Source: an uncultured Methylophilaceae bacterium
GTDB taxonomy: Bacteria > Pseudomonadota > Gammaproteobacteria > Burkholderiales > Methylophilaceae
Assembly (NCBI GenBank): GCA_905182075.1
Contig: CAJIZS010000001.1
Coordinates: 558,001 to 622,000, forward strand
DNA: 64,000 nucleotides
Direction: 5' to 3'
How positions within the stretch are numbered: position 1 is the stretch's first letter; every line of letters starts with the position of its first letter. A program made the position numbers and the translations under genes. Positions 31,738 to 43,697 of the stretch are shown piece by piece. The notes beneath the pieces are model-generated. The model saw only the letters and a list, made by a program, of their open reading frames with translations, did no database searches and had not been told where the DNA came from.

Positions 31738-31765
31738 ATTGTATGAGTATTACTAGTTATGTCAA
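31738..31765 (-). promoter_or_regulatory. Sigma-70 promoter of the mxaRSACKL operon
   Basis: On the minus strand TTGACA (31760-31765) and TACAAT (31738-31743) are separated by 16 bases, about 63 bases upstream of the GTG start of mxaR, leaving a short leader with AGGAGGA just before the start. A perfect -35 and five-of-six -10 make this one of the best promoters in the window. Confidence 0.65.
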
Positions 31766-31797
31766 TTAAGCACGGAATTATGATGAAGGATAGCTTA

Positions 31798-32469
31798 TTA
31801 GCCCGTTAGTTTCTTTAGTGTAGCAGCCTTAAATTCTGCTAATTCCTCTGAATTACCAATAAACTTTTCTGTAACTGAAAAAGATTTATGCCAAAATAAA
31901 AAGATTGCACTTTCATCATCCGTCATCTTTCTTCCTAACTCAGATCTGGTTATGTATCGTTTCTTATCTTGATAAATTCTGCCGTCTTTGGGGGTAAATA
32001 TTAATTCATTACTACCTAGTTCAACAAACCATCTGTGGTGGTAGTAGCCAATTTCAGGCATCTTACCAAAAAAAGATTTAATTTTGAAGAATCTGCTTTT
32101 AGCAAATATTTCCCTTTGTCTTGAAGGAACTTCAATATAGCCAGATTTGGATATTCTCATTATCTCGTTACATACACTTATGGGGTCTTTGATATCTTCG
32201 AGTAAATGAGAGCAAAAACAAAAATCGAAATATTTATCTTTGTACGGAAGTGACCCATTACAAACATCTTTAACTAACCACGTTTTTTTATTAAACCTTG
32301 GTTTAAAATTTGGATCAATTGGGTCCAAAACTAGATACGAGTCAAGCGGCTCTAAGTCAACCACATGAGTTGCGTAGGGTAGAACGTGTCTTCCTCCACC
32401 CAAATCCAGAACTTTATTTAGCTTTAGAGTTATATCTTTAATTTTTTTTAAATTTTTATGAAAAATCAT
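31798..32469 (-). CDS. SAM-dependent methyltransferase, class I-like
   Basis: Intact 223-residue protein. KVLDLGGGRHVLPY resembles SAM motif I, and YKDKYFDFCFCSHLLEDIKDP is the typical motif IV region of UbiE/COQ5-like and glycan-modifying methyltransferases. The substrate is unknown. It overlaps the upstream FkbM-type gene by one base, so the two are coupled. Both lack the frameshifts common elsewhere in the window. Likely part of a surface-polysaccharide or accessory modification pair, by inference from the partner. Confidence 0.82.
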   Translation of the reverse strand: MIFHKNLKKIKDITLKLNKVLDLGGGRHVLPYATHVVDLEPLDSYLVLDPIDPNFKPRFNKKTWLVKDVCNGSLPYKDKYFDFCFCSHLLEDIKDPISVCNEIMRISKSGYIEVPSRQREIFAKSRFFKIKSFFGKMPEIGYYHHRWFVELGSNELIFTPKDGRIYQDKKRYITRSELGRKMTDDESAIFLFWHKSFSVTEKFIGNSEELAEFKAATLKKLTG

Positions 32470-33263
32470 TACTTTTTAATAAATATTTTATTTCTATAGT
32501 CAACATCCGAATTTGCAGTCACCACATTTGGTGTTTTAAAATGATTTTTTAAATACTTTGAAATTATAAGTTTTAAAACTGAAAATTCAATAATAAAAGA
32601 TTTTACATATTTTTTTATTACTTTTTCTCCACCTTTTAGGACTAACAATTCATTCCCATCCACATCAATTTTTATGTGAGTAGGCGGCAGGGGTTTAAAC
32701 TGCTGAAAAAATTGATCAATAGTAAAGCCAAGAACTGATTGCTTGAAAGAAGTCTTTATTTTGCCCATCGCATTCTTGTTGTTATCAAACGAGTGCATCG
32801 AATGACCAGACTCAGTATTTTCCATGAACAAATAACTTAATTTATTTTTATTATGTAATTTTTTTGCTTCTATTTGTGTTTTATTAATTTCAATATTTTT
32901 AATTAATGTGGCGTAACTTGAAGCTGAAGGTTCAAAGGCAACAACTTGTGTTTTATTTATTTTTGAAGCATATATTGTAAAAACACCAACATTTGCACCA
33001 ATATCCCATAGAACATCTTTGTTTGTTAACTTATTTAAAAAGTTGAGTGTTTCTGGTTCATTGTCATCAAGAGTAGCGATATCATGAAGAGATCTGGCAC
33101 TTGGGCAATTAAATCTTATTTCTTTGTTTTTAGTTTTAACTGTCCATGTTTGACACATATTTTCTGAAATAAGGGCTCTTGTTATTGCTTTCCTGTATGG
33201 CTTCAAAGGTTTGGTGAGCGCAAGGCAAAAAGAGGTCATAAATCTTGATATGGTGTGACTCAT
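32469..33263 (-). CDS. FkbM-family methyltransferase
   Basis: Intact 264-residue protein. DVLWDIGANVGVFTIYAS is the SAM-binding motif of FkbM methyltransferases, followed by VVAFEPSASSYATLIKNIEIN and THIKIDVDGNELLVLKGG, the other hallmarks. Family members O-methylate sugars and polyketides. A strong Shine-Dalgarno AGGAGGAA lies 5 bases before the ATG at 33261-33263. It is coupled to the next methyltransferase gene. The pair is not found in the same context in the relatives I can recall, so it may be accessory. Confidence 0.87.
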   Translation of the reverse strand: MSHTISRFMTSFCLALTKPLKPYRKAITRALISENMCQTWTVKTKNKEIRFNCPSARSLHDIATLDDNEPETLNFLNKLTNKDVLWDIGANVGVFTIYASKINKTQVVAFEPSASSYATLIKNIEINKTQIEAKKLHNKNKLSYLFMENTESGHSMHSFDNNKNAMGKIKTSFKQSVLGFTIDQFFQQFKPLPPTHIKIDVDGNELLVLKGGEKVIKKYVKSFIIEFSVLKLIISKYLKNHFKTPNVVTANSDVDYRNKIFIKK

Positions 33264-33464
33264 TTTATTCCTCCTGAAAAAATAATTAATACAATTATGT
33301 ATTTAAATTTATTAAGATATTATATCAAGTCTTTGAAGTTAAAGATTGGTAAACGTTATTAATTAGCTCAGTAATATTTTTTTGTGATGATTCAAAAAGA
33401 ATAGGTTATAAAAAAGCTAGGATATAATCAACCTAATAAATTTACTAATTAACAAGGATAAATT

Positions 33465-33830
33465 ATGCCGTTTGTTACAGTTAATATTTTAGAGGGAAAG
33501 GGCAGGGATTATATAAAAAAAGTTTCTGACAGTGTGAATGAGGCGGTTATTGAAACGATGGCTTTTCCAGACGACGATAGATATCAAGTGATAAACCAAT
33601 TACCTGATGATTGTTTGCAATATCAAGGTAGGCAGGAAGATAGAGTGATGATGCACCTAGTTATGCGGTCTGGACGGTCAAATAAATCAAAGCAAGCTTT
33701 TTATGAAAAGGTAGTTAAATATTTAAGTGATAGGCTACAAATAAAGCCTGAAAACGTTTTCATTACTATCACCGAAAATCATGATATTGATTTTTCTTTT
33801 AAGGATGGGGTAGCTCAGTTTGTTGTTTAG
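33465..33830 (+). CDS. Tautomerase-family protein
   Basis: Intact 121-residue protein beginning MPFVTVNILEGKGRDYI; Pro2 would be the catalytic N-terminal proline after methionine removal. FPDDDRYQVINQL and RPENVFITI-like KPENVFITITEN match the tautomerase_2 subgroup of the 4-oxalocrotonate tautomerase superfamily. Specific substrate unknown. AAGGATAA precedes the start. Divergent from the FkbM gene across about 200 bases. Confidence 0.85.
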   Translation: MPFVTVNILEGKGRDYIKKVSDSVNEAVIETMAFPDDDRYQVINQLPDDCLQYQGRQEDRVMMHLVMRSGRSNKSKQAFYEKVVKYLSDRLQIKPENVFITITENHDIDFSFKDGVAQFVV

Positions 33831-33933
33831 TATATTTCAAGCTTTTGGCCAATGAATCAGTTAATGTAATCTAAGAAAATAAAGGATTAATCTGTATACT
33901 TGCTTATAAACATTATTTTAGGAGAAATTTAAA

Positions 33934-34002
33934 ATGGGTAGTCGCGACAAAAGAAAAGAGTCTAAAGGTAAGCCGAAGAAAGAGAAAGCACCTGCTGCAT
34001 AG
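33934..34002 (+). CDS. 22-residue basic small protein
   Basis: MGSRDKRKESKGKPKKEKA plus PAA: a lysine/arginine-rich, probably unstructured peptide. The ATG at 33934 has a good ribosome binding site (TTAGGAGAAATTTAAA). An imperfect inverted repeat (AAAGCT...AGCTTT) follows at about 34008-34035 and could be a weak terminator. No family recognised. The strong translation signal is the main evidence that it is real; it could alternatively be a chance frame. Confidence 0.5.
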   Translation: MGSRDKRKESKGKPKKEKAPAA

Positions 34003-34052
34003 TAAATAAAAAGCTATTATTTTAATAAAAGCTTTACCGTTTATTATGTTTT

Positions 34053-34664
34053 TTAATTAATCCTGATCATTAATTCATTACGTCGAAAAAACGGTAATGT
34101 CCATGGTGGATTGTATCTAGCAATTTGAAGTGGACCAAGCGTTGTTAAATTTTTATTTTCAATAAAATTATAAAGTAGTCTAGCCTGTTTGTTGTAGCTT
34201 AACTCTCGAACTACTCCCTTTATATATAGTTGTGGTATCGTCGGCCAATCACTAAAAATTTTTATATTTTTATCATTAGGTTTTGGTAGTGTATTTAATG
34301 TGTACTTTTTTGGCATTATAAAAGATACCTTCCATTTTGTATTTTCACCTTCAGTTATAACAGGCGCTGTCATATCAATCAGCTCTGATAAAGGCTGCAT
34401 TACAACAGGCGCTGTCATATCAATTTTTAAGCTACCACCAGCACCGTTATTGTTTCCAAATATATAGTTTGCAAGTACTTTGAATCCTTTAGATGATGCT
34501 TCATCAAAACCACCTATCACAGAAATTTGAGCTATAACTTTTGGTTCATATTCCCTTATTTCAAGATTATTATCTTTAAAAGCTAAATTAAATTCGGGTT
34601 CATCAGCTGCCATAGAAGAGTTTAAAAATACTAAAAATAAAGTTAAAAAAATTGATGATTTCAA
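34053..34664 (-). CDS. SOUL-family haem-binding protein, exported
   Basis: Intact 203-residue protein. The signal peptide (FLTLFLVFLNSSMAA) is followed by the SOUL domain: LEIREYEPKVIAQI, GFKVLANYIFGNN, KIDMTAPV, WKVSFIMPKKYTLNTLPKP and FIENKNLTTLGPLQIARYNPPWTLPF. KIDMTAPV recurs as LIDMTAPV, as in the family. SOUL proteins bind haem or porphyrin; bacterial function is unclear. Convergent with the small basic protein gene. Confidence 0.9.
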   Translation of the reverse strand: MKSSIFLTLFLVFLNSSMAADEPEFNLAFKDNNLEIREYEPKVIAQISVIGGFDEASSKGFKVLANYIFGNNNGAGGSLKIDMTAPVVMQPLSELIDMTAPVITEGENTKWKVSFIMPKKYTLNTLPKPNDKNIKIFSDWPTIPQLYIKGVVRELSYNKQARLLYNFIENKNLTTLGPLQIARYNPPWTLPFFRRNELMIRIN

Positions 34665-34708
34665 TGCCGGTGATAATGCCGGTGTAGCATTGTAAAAAGT
34701 TGAATATT

Positions 34709-35672
34709 TTATTCTAATATTTTCTTAATTTCTTTTGCCATCATAAAGCCGGCCTCGAAAGCGCTTTCAATTCTCCCATGAATAAACCAATCACCGCATG
34801 AGGCAAGTCTATTATCATAATCTATCAATAAATCTGATTTATTTTGCTTGGTTATATTTGCGTATCGCCAAGCATGAAGATCGATAAAATCAGCTTGACT
34901 TGTATCGTGACTGATAATTCTTGTAGTCTCTCTATTTAAATGCGAAATAACACTTTGATGATCATCAGATAAATGCTTTTCAGCCCAAGCGTTAGTTGAG
35001 TGAATTAACATAGAGAATGGTTTCATTCTCCCAGGCTTAGAGCTATTAACTGAAGCCCAACTTATATCAGCATCGCCTATAAGCGCGGCATCCCATGACA
35101 ATGGTAGTGCTTTCTTAAATCCAAGCATCAATGAAAAACAACCAACCATTTTTCTGTTAAGTAAATCGCTATGATACTTAAAGAATTTGGGAAGTATTTC
35201 TGCAGACTGAACCGCAGGAGCGGTAGATACAACCCAATCAAATCTTCCTAAATCATTTTTATTATCGTCAAGTAATTGCCAACTATTGGTACTATTTTTA
35301 ATTATTTTATTAACTTTTGCCTCTAATTTTAATCAATTTTGATAAATATTTAGAAATTGAATTCATCCCAGGAACGCCAACATAATGTGGAAATTCTGAA
35401 TCCCAGGTAATATTTCTTAAAATTTTATTATTTTTGAATTCAACAATTCCATCTTCATACTAGTAATACCTTTTTTTATCAATGGCTCAATAAAGTTTTT
35501 GAAATTTAAACTTTTAGCAGTAAAAAATTGGGCTCCATGATCAAAATCATATGGACTAGAGAGACGTGTAGCCATTCTCCCACCCACCCCTGAGTGTTTT
35601 TAGATTATTTTGTGCTGCTGTTTTAGCTGCAATAATTCCTGAAATTCCAGCACCAATAATAGCGATCTTCAT
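34709..35672 (-). CDS. FAD-dependent amine oxidase-like (renalase-type) protein, frameshifted
   Basis: The start MKIAIIGAGISGIIAAKTA is a Rossmann FAD motif. In other frames follow VGGRMATRLSSPYDFDHGAQFFT, which is characteristic of renalase-like NAD(P)/FAD proteins. The C-terminal 146 residues (WDAALIGDADISWASVNSSKPGR, ASCGDWFIHGRIESAFEAG) are clean. Frame changes lie near 35600, 35460, 35330 and 35150. Native substrate unknown; bacterial renalases oxidise alternative NAD(P)H isomers. Total about 321 codons. Confidence 0.8.
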
Positions 35673-35680
35673 TTTTTCAT

Positions 35681-36478
35681 CTACTGTTTAGAATGAGTAT
35701 CTACAATAGCTTGGATACTCTTTGTTGCTTCCTTCTCACCTTGAGCAAATTGATCAGCTAACATAAAAAGTTTACTAAATAATATTTCCCCGTTTACTTC
35801 ATTTTTGAGTTTAAAAACCTTTGAGTTATTTAACTTTTTATTCCAAGTTTCTCTTACCTGCGCCCAAAATATATTAGTTTTATCCCAATATTCATTTCCT
35901 GCATCCCAGTTGAAATTTTTAATTCTTTCATACCTAGCTATACCTATTTCTTTAGCTAATACTTCTTGCCCATTATTTAATAAAACTTTTTTATTATTTT
36001 GTTCGTGAACCCACCCCGTCGGAGTAATAGTCTGAGTATTAATTCCAATAATCACATCATAATCATCTCTTACTGAACCTTCTCGTGAGCCATGGGTGTA
36101 AGTGATCATTGATTTCTCCATACCTGATTCCAAATAATGAACCCATTTACCATGACGTCTCCCTTGTTTATCCAAATAGACTTTTTGGGCCCATTGACCT
36201 TTTACTTCCTTTTTTGAAATATTATTTATATTCCAAGTATTATTTGCCACAAAATCGAGTGTTTTTTCACTTTCATATTCCCAATCTTGTCTCCAATGCT
36301 TAATAACCATGGAATCATTTATAATTAATAAATGTTGAATGCTAAGTTCATTTTTTTCATCAAGTATTAGTGTAGCCCATTCTAAAGCTTTTGTCTTATA
36401 ATCTTTCGATTCAACGTAATCTCCTTTTGGAGAAAATGTCTCTGAATATTTAAATTCAATCTCAAAACATCCACACAT
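35681..36478 (-). CDS. DUF6607-family protein, N-terminus missing
   Basis: 265 residues beginning MCGCFEIEFKYSETFSPK. In related proteins this block is preceded by a signal peptide, so the real start is probably upstream of 36478 where no clean frame is visible. Other conserved blocks are LSIQHLLIINDSMVIKHWRQDW, VKGQWAQKVY and TPTGWVHEQNNKKVL. The family is found in marine Proteobacteria and Bacteroidetes; function unknown, location probably periplasmic. It is 8 bases upstream of the amine oxidase gene. Confidence 0.7.
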   Translation of the reverse strand: MCGCFEIEFKYSETFSPKGDYVESKDYKTKALEWATLILDEKNELSIQHLLIINDSMVIKHWRQDWEYESEKTLDFVANNTWNINNISKKEVKGQWAQKVYLDKQGRRHGKWVHYLESGMEKSMITYTHGSREGSVRDDYDVIIGINTQTITPTGWVHEQNNKKVLLNNGQEVLAKEIGIARYERIKNFNWDAGNEYWDKTNIFWAQVRETWNKKLNNSKVFKLKNEVNGEILFSKLFMLADQFAQGEKEATKSIQAIVDTHSKQ

Positions 36479-36541
36479 TTCTTTTTTAGGAACTAAGATA
36501 ATCTTTATAGCAAACTAATTAGAAATGAAATAAGAAAAGAT

Positions 36542-36837
36542 TTAAAATTTAATATTTTTCCACTTGTTTGAATGCATAGGGGCTACCTTAGAAAGCATTG
36601 ATACTAAATCTGCAATATTTACATTAGGACCACCTGAAAAAATATCAGAAATTTCATCTGCTTTTGCATCAAAAAAGACACGTAAAAGAAATGAATTAGG
36701 ACGTCTTTTATTTAAACTCTTTAATTCCATAAGTGAACTTACTATCGCTGTTTTACCTTTTGTAAACTCCATTAACATTTATGCTATCAATTAAGGTCTG
36801 TTGCCCTATCAAAATTAAAGGCGAGAAGAATAATAAA
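36542..36837 (-). other. Unassigned stretch after trpS, apparently foreign
   Basis: Where the C-terminus of TrpS should be, the minus strand begins [18 protein letters not shown] and continues TLIDSINVNGVY, a secretion signal of the kind common in Bacteroidetes, then breaks off. A 78-codon frame (36542-36778) encodes SLNKRRPNSFLLRVFFDAKA and NIADLVSMLSKVAPM, which I do not recognise. A plus-strand frame of similar length also exists; neither can be preferred. Confidence 0.35.
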
Positions 36838-37686
36838 TGGAGTAATTTTTTCATCAAGTAAACTAAATAATTCTTCTTTGGCTTTGCCCCATGCTATACC
36901 ATTAGCATATTCTTTTTTGTAATACCTAACTCAGGCATGTCATGGTATTCGTTAAACCAATGATCTCTTTTTTCCATTGTATTTTCAACTTCACCGGCAG
37001 CAATTGCTTTTCTTAATTTCTTTGACATTATGTTTCCTTTAAATTTCCTAGTTTTTACTCATTTTTCTCCCATCACTACCGGGTATAATTCCTTTTTTTT
37101 CATCTATCATTGCTTCTGGAAATGAAAGAATATTTCCATAATAATGATTAAATCTTAGAGCTATATCCCTTGTCATCTCTATATGCTGCTTTTGATCTTG
37201 ACCTACTGGAACAATATCAGCTTTAAACATGAGTATATCTGCTGCCATTAATATAGGATAACTATAAAGTCCCATAGTAATTCCTTTATCAGGATCAATC
37301 TGCATTATTATTTTCTGCAACAGCTGCTTTGTATGCATGAGCTCTATTCATCAAACCCTTTGCAGCTAAGCAATTTAAGAATCCATGTTAATTCAAAAAT
37401 ATGAGGAACATCGGATTGTCATACTAGAAGTAACTTCTTTAGGGTTTATTCCACAAGCTAACCAACAAGCTGCGATTTCAAAGCTTGATGAGTGGGTTAA
37501 TGCTGGATCTATATTTTTAATGAGTGAGTGGTAGTCTGCCAAAAATAAAAAACTTGAAACACTTTTTTCTCGACTCGCCTCAATAGCCGGAAGAACTGCG
37601 CCTGAAAGGTTTCCTAAGTGAGGTATTCCGCTTGTGGTAATACCAGTAAGAACTCTTTTTTGATTACTTTGCTTTTTTTCACCCAT
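36838..37686 (-). CDS. trpS: Tryptophan-tRNA ligase, frameshifted and truncated or chimeric at the 3' end
   Basis: [19 protein letters not shown] contains the HIGH-type signature, [12 protein letters not shown] and [17 protein letters not shown] are typical, and DGRKMSKN is the KMSKS motif. Frame changes lie near 37395 and 37330. After KMSK a break introduces a new start ([13 protein letters not shown]), then [19 protein letters not shown] resembles the TrpS C-terminal helix region. The last about 50 residues are replaced by unrelated sequence. trpS is normally essential, so the damage is unlikely to be real. Confidence 0.85.
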
Positions 37687-37742
37687 TCTTTATCTAAATA
37701 TTTAGATTTATATAAAAATTATACTTTATATCGGGCCAATAA

Positions 37743-37835
37743 TGGCGGAGAGCGAGGGATTCGAACCCTCGATACAGGTTAACCCCGTATGCTTCCTTAG
37801 CAGGGAAGTGCTTTCGACCACTCAGCCAGCTCTCC
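37743..37835 (-). tRNA. tRNA-Ser (anticodon GCT)
   Basis: 93 bases including CCA. Acceptor GGAGAGC pairs with GCTCTCC, the anticodon arm CTTCC-CTGCTAA-GGAAG gives GCT, and a long variable arm typical of tRNA-Ser is present. Its first base coincides with the last base of the reconstructed lysC stop codon. Confidence 0.96.
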
Positions 37836-39016
37836 TATTTTTCCGTTACAATAACCTTATTTTTTTTAAAAATCAATTTAGTTTTAGCTTTATCTAACTC
37901 AAAGCTTTATGAAGCGCTTTACTGCTTATAACGATTTTTCTTCCAATATCACAGAAATTTTTATTTCACTTGTTGAGATAGCACTGATATTAATACCTTC
38001 TTCTGCCAGAGTTCTGAACATTTTACTTGCAACTCCAGGATTTGAACGCATACCGACACCAACTATAGATAATTTTGCAATTTCATTGTTCGGTATATTT
38101 CTCGTGCATTGACATGAGCCTTTACTTTTTTATCAAGAATATCTAAGGTTTTTGTCATATCGGTTTTGTGAACAGTGAATGTCAAATCTATTAAACCATC
38201 TTGTCCTATATTTTGAATAATCATATCTACATCATATTTTCTTAATTGAACCTAATATTTGATAAGCTACACCTGGCATATCAGGCACTCCTAACACTGT
38301 AAGTTCTGCTTCATCTTTTACAAAAGCAATTCCTGTTATAACTGGATCTTCCATATTCTTTTTTTCCTCAAAAGTAATAACCGTTCCATCTCCATTAGCT
38401 GAAAAGCTTGATAGAACTCTTAATTTAACTTTATATTTCATCATTTCTAACAGAACGAGTTTGAAGAATTTTGGACCCCTGACTAGCCATCTCTAACATT
38501 TCTTCAAATGTTATTGATTCAGATGTCGTTCTCACTGAACCATCTCTTGGATCTGTTGTATAAATTCCATCGACATCAGTATAAATTTGACATTCTTCTG
38601 CACCTAAAGCTGCCGCTAATGCTACTGCAGTTGTATCCGAACCGCCTCTTCCTAATGTTGTAATATTGCCATCTTTATCAGCTGCACCTGTGGCAAAGCC
38701 AATAATTAATAATAAAAGAGGTATGAAAATTTCGCTCATTTTTTTTGTAAGAATTTTTATGAATTTATAAAGGTAACTAATGTATTTTAATCTCTCAATA
38801 TAAAACGTTTCAAATCCTTATTAAACTGTATGGTTTCTGAAGGGAATAAAGTATTAAAACAGCCTAATTTAATAAGCTTATTTGGTGTATCGAAATGGAC
38901 TTTATCTTCTGTCATTACTATCATTTTGCCGGAAACCTGTATGGCTAAATCTATCTCTTAATCCTTTCGGGATTCGCGACAGATGTACCTCCAAATTTTT
39001 GAACAATTATTGCCAT
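37835..39016 (-). CDS. lysC: Aspartate kinase, frameshifted, with an internal segment replaced
   Basis: First enzyme of the lysine/threonine/methionine branch. The start [20 protein letters not shown] is canonical. [34 protein letters not shown] and [17 protein letters not shown] follow from 38690 down. Two ACT domains close the protein ([42 protein letters not shown]). Between about 38955 and 38690 the expected sequence is absent: one frame there ends with a stop and another begins [15 protein letters not shown], like a gene boundary. Frame changes also near 38450, 38250, 38100 and 37915. In pseudomonads lysC also follows alaS. Confidence 0.9.
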
Positions 39017-39026
39017 AATTTATATT

Positions 39027-41613
<2,587 letters not shown>

Positions 41614-41617
<4 letters not shown>

Positions 41618-42063
41618 GTTGTTTCAGGTGATTTGCCAGTTAGGATTTTAAGTACTAGATCTAATTCAATACCTCTGCTTTGAAGAAATCTAATTTGCTT
41701 TGTTTTTTCTTCAATAGATTCTGGTAAATGATTATACTTTTTACTCCATATTTTTTTTGCTAATAAAAATTCTTCAGACTTAACTGAGCTAAGCCCCTCG
41801 GAGATCAGGCGGCTATCAACGCCTCTTAACTTTAGCTCGTGTGCAACCTTTCTTAAACCATATTTATTTTTTTTAGAAAAAATAAATTGTTCGGTAAATC
41901 TAATATCAGATTGCCAACTTTTCTCCACCAACTCATCAAGTAAATTTTTTATATCTTGATTTGGTATTTTAAGTGAAGCAGCGTAAGGGTTAATTTTTTT
42001 ATTTAGTTCCATTAGCGAATACTCCCGTTTACCTAAATAGTATAGGGCTCTTTTTTTTAACAA
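41614..42063 (-). CDS. recX: Regulatory protein RecX
   Basis: Intact 149-residue RecA modulator. Three-helix repeats are visible: ALYYLGKREYSLMELNKKI, RFTEQFIFSKKNKYGLRKVAHELKLRGV and the C-terminal RFLQSRGIELDLVLKIL. RecX binds RecA filaments and limits recombinase activity. It is 19 bases downstream of recA and overlaps the alaS start. Confidence 0.94.
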
Positions 42064-42082
42064 CCCTATATTTTTATCAGCA

Positions 42083-43128
42083 TTATTCTTCAGTATCTTT
42101 ATTTCCCTCTTCTGACTCTGGTGTCGTATTTATTTCAGCAGATATACTTGATTTATCTCTTACTTGGTTTTCTATATCTTTAGATATGTCTGGATTACCT
42201 TTAAGGAATTCTCTTACGTTATCTTTACCTTGACCTATTTTTTCACCTTTATAGCTATACCATGATCCTGATTTTTCAACTAAGTCTAAGTTGACTCCCA
42301 GATCAATAATTTCCCCTTCGAGAGATATTCCTTCTCCGTATAACATATCAAATTCTGCTTTCCTAAAAGGTGGGGCGACTTTATTTTTAATTACCTTTAC
42401 CCTTGTTTCTGCTCCAATAACTTCGTCATCTTTTTTAATGGCGCCAATCCTTCGGATATCAAGTCGGACTGATGCATAAAACTTAAGAGCGTTACCACCT
42501 GTAGTTGTTTCTGGATTACCAAACATTACACCAATTTTCATTCTTAATTGGTTGATAAAAATAACCATACAGCCTGATTTTGTAATTGAGCCTGTGAGCT
42601 TTCTAAGCGCTTGTGACATTAATCTGGCTTGAATCCCATATGCGAATCACCCATATCACCTTCAATTTCAGCTCTTGGAGTTAATGCTGCAACAGAATCT
42701 ATTACTACAATATCAACTGACCCACTTCGTACCAACATATCTGCAATTTCTAATGCTTGCTCCCCAGTATCTGGTTGGGACACTAATAGATCCTCAACAT
42801 TAACACCTAATTTTTCAGCATAAAAACGATCAAAAGCATGTTCTGCGTCAATAAATGCTGCTATCCCACCGGCTTTTTGACATTTGGAGCAATTTCATTT
42901 GCTAAAGTTGTTTTTCCTGATGATTCAGGTCCATAAATCTCGACAACCCTTCCCTTAGGGAGCCCACCGATTCCCTAAAGCGATATCAAGCCCTAAAGAT
43001 CCCGTAGATACAGATTGGATACCTTCAACAACCGAAGTATCATCCATTCTCATAATCGATCCTTTGCCATACTGTTTATCGATTTGAGCTAATGCGGCGT
43101 CTAATGCTTTTCTCTTATTTTCATCCAT
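42083..43128 (-). CDS. recA: Recombinase RecA, frameshifted
   Basis: DNA recombinase and SOS coprotease. Visible: [34 protein letters not shown] (Walker A), [62 protein letters not shown] as two blocks, and the acidic C-terminus. Breaks near 42975, 42870 and 42640 change the frame; the stretch after GKTTLA ([12 protein letters not shown]) deviates from the family. The start [10 protein letters not shown] at 43126-43128 and total length of about 348 codons are normal. No clear LexA box is seen upstream. Confidence 0.96.
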
Positions 43129-43182
43129 TTAAGTAATTGCCTTTGATTATTAATTTAACAGCTAATTATTCCACATTTGATA

Positions 43183-43673
43183 CTATAAGGTAAGTGTCAG
43201 CAGCTGATTTAGTGAAAATAGAAGGGCATTTGTTCTTATTTGCTCTCTATTACCTATAAGTTTAGCTCTATGCTCTAAAATAATCTCATTTGCAGTTTTA
43301 CCAAATGGAATAATATAATCTTCATCAGCTTTGTTTTGCTTCCACCAGACGGCCCTGCAATTCCAGTAATACTAATACTAATATTTCCTTCACTTTTTTT
43401 TAATGCACCAATAGCCATTTCATTAGCCGTCTCTTGGCTTACAGCTCCAAACCTACTTATTGTTTCTTTATTAACTCCTAAGCATTTAATTTTAGATTTG
43501 TTGCTGTAGGTAATAAACCCACAGTCAAACCAACTAGAGCTTCCTGGGGCACTTGTAATAACTTGACCTAGAAGACCTCCTGTACATGATTCCGAGGTAA
43601 CAAGAACTATTTTTTTATCAAGACACTGCCTTCCGAGGACTTCTGCCAGCTTATATGTTTCTTTATCAAACAT
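43183..43673 (-). CDS. pncC: Nicotinamide-nucleotide amidohydrolase (CinA C-terminal family), frameshifted
   Basis: TSESCTGGLLGQVITSAPGSS, FDCGFITYSNKSK, AVSQETANEMAIGAL and SISITGIAGPSGG are the hallmarks of the CinA C-terminal amidase that deamidates NMN in the NAD salvage route. The frame shifts near 43330 and resumes to a stop at 43183. Length about 163 residues is that of the stand-alone form. Part of the recA-pncC-pgpA-thiL block. Confidence 0.9.
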
Positions 43674-43697
43674 AATAGTTTATTACGTTATATATAA

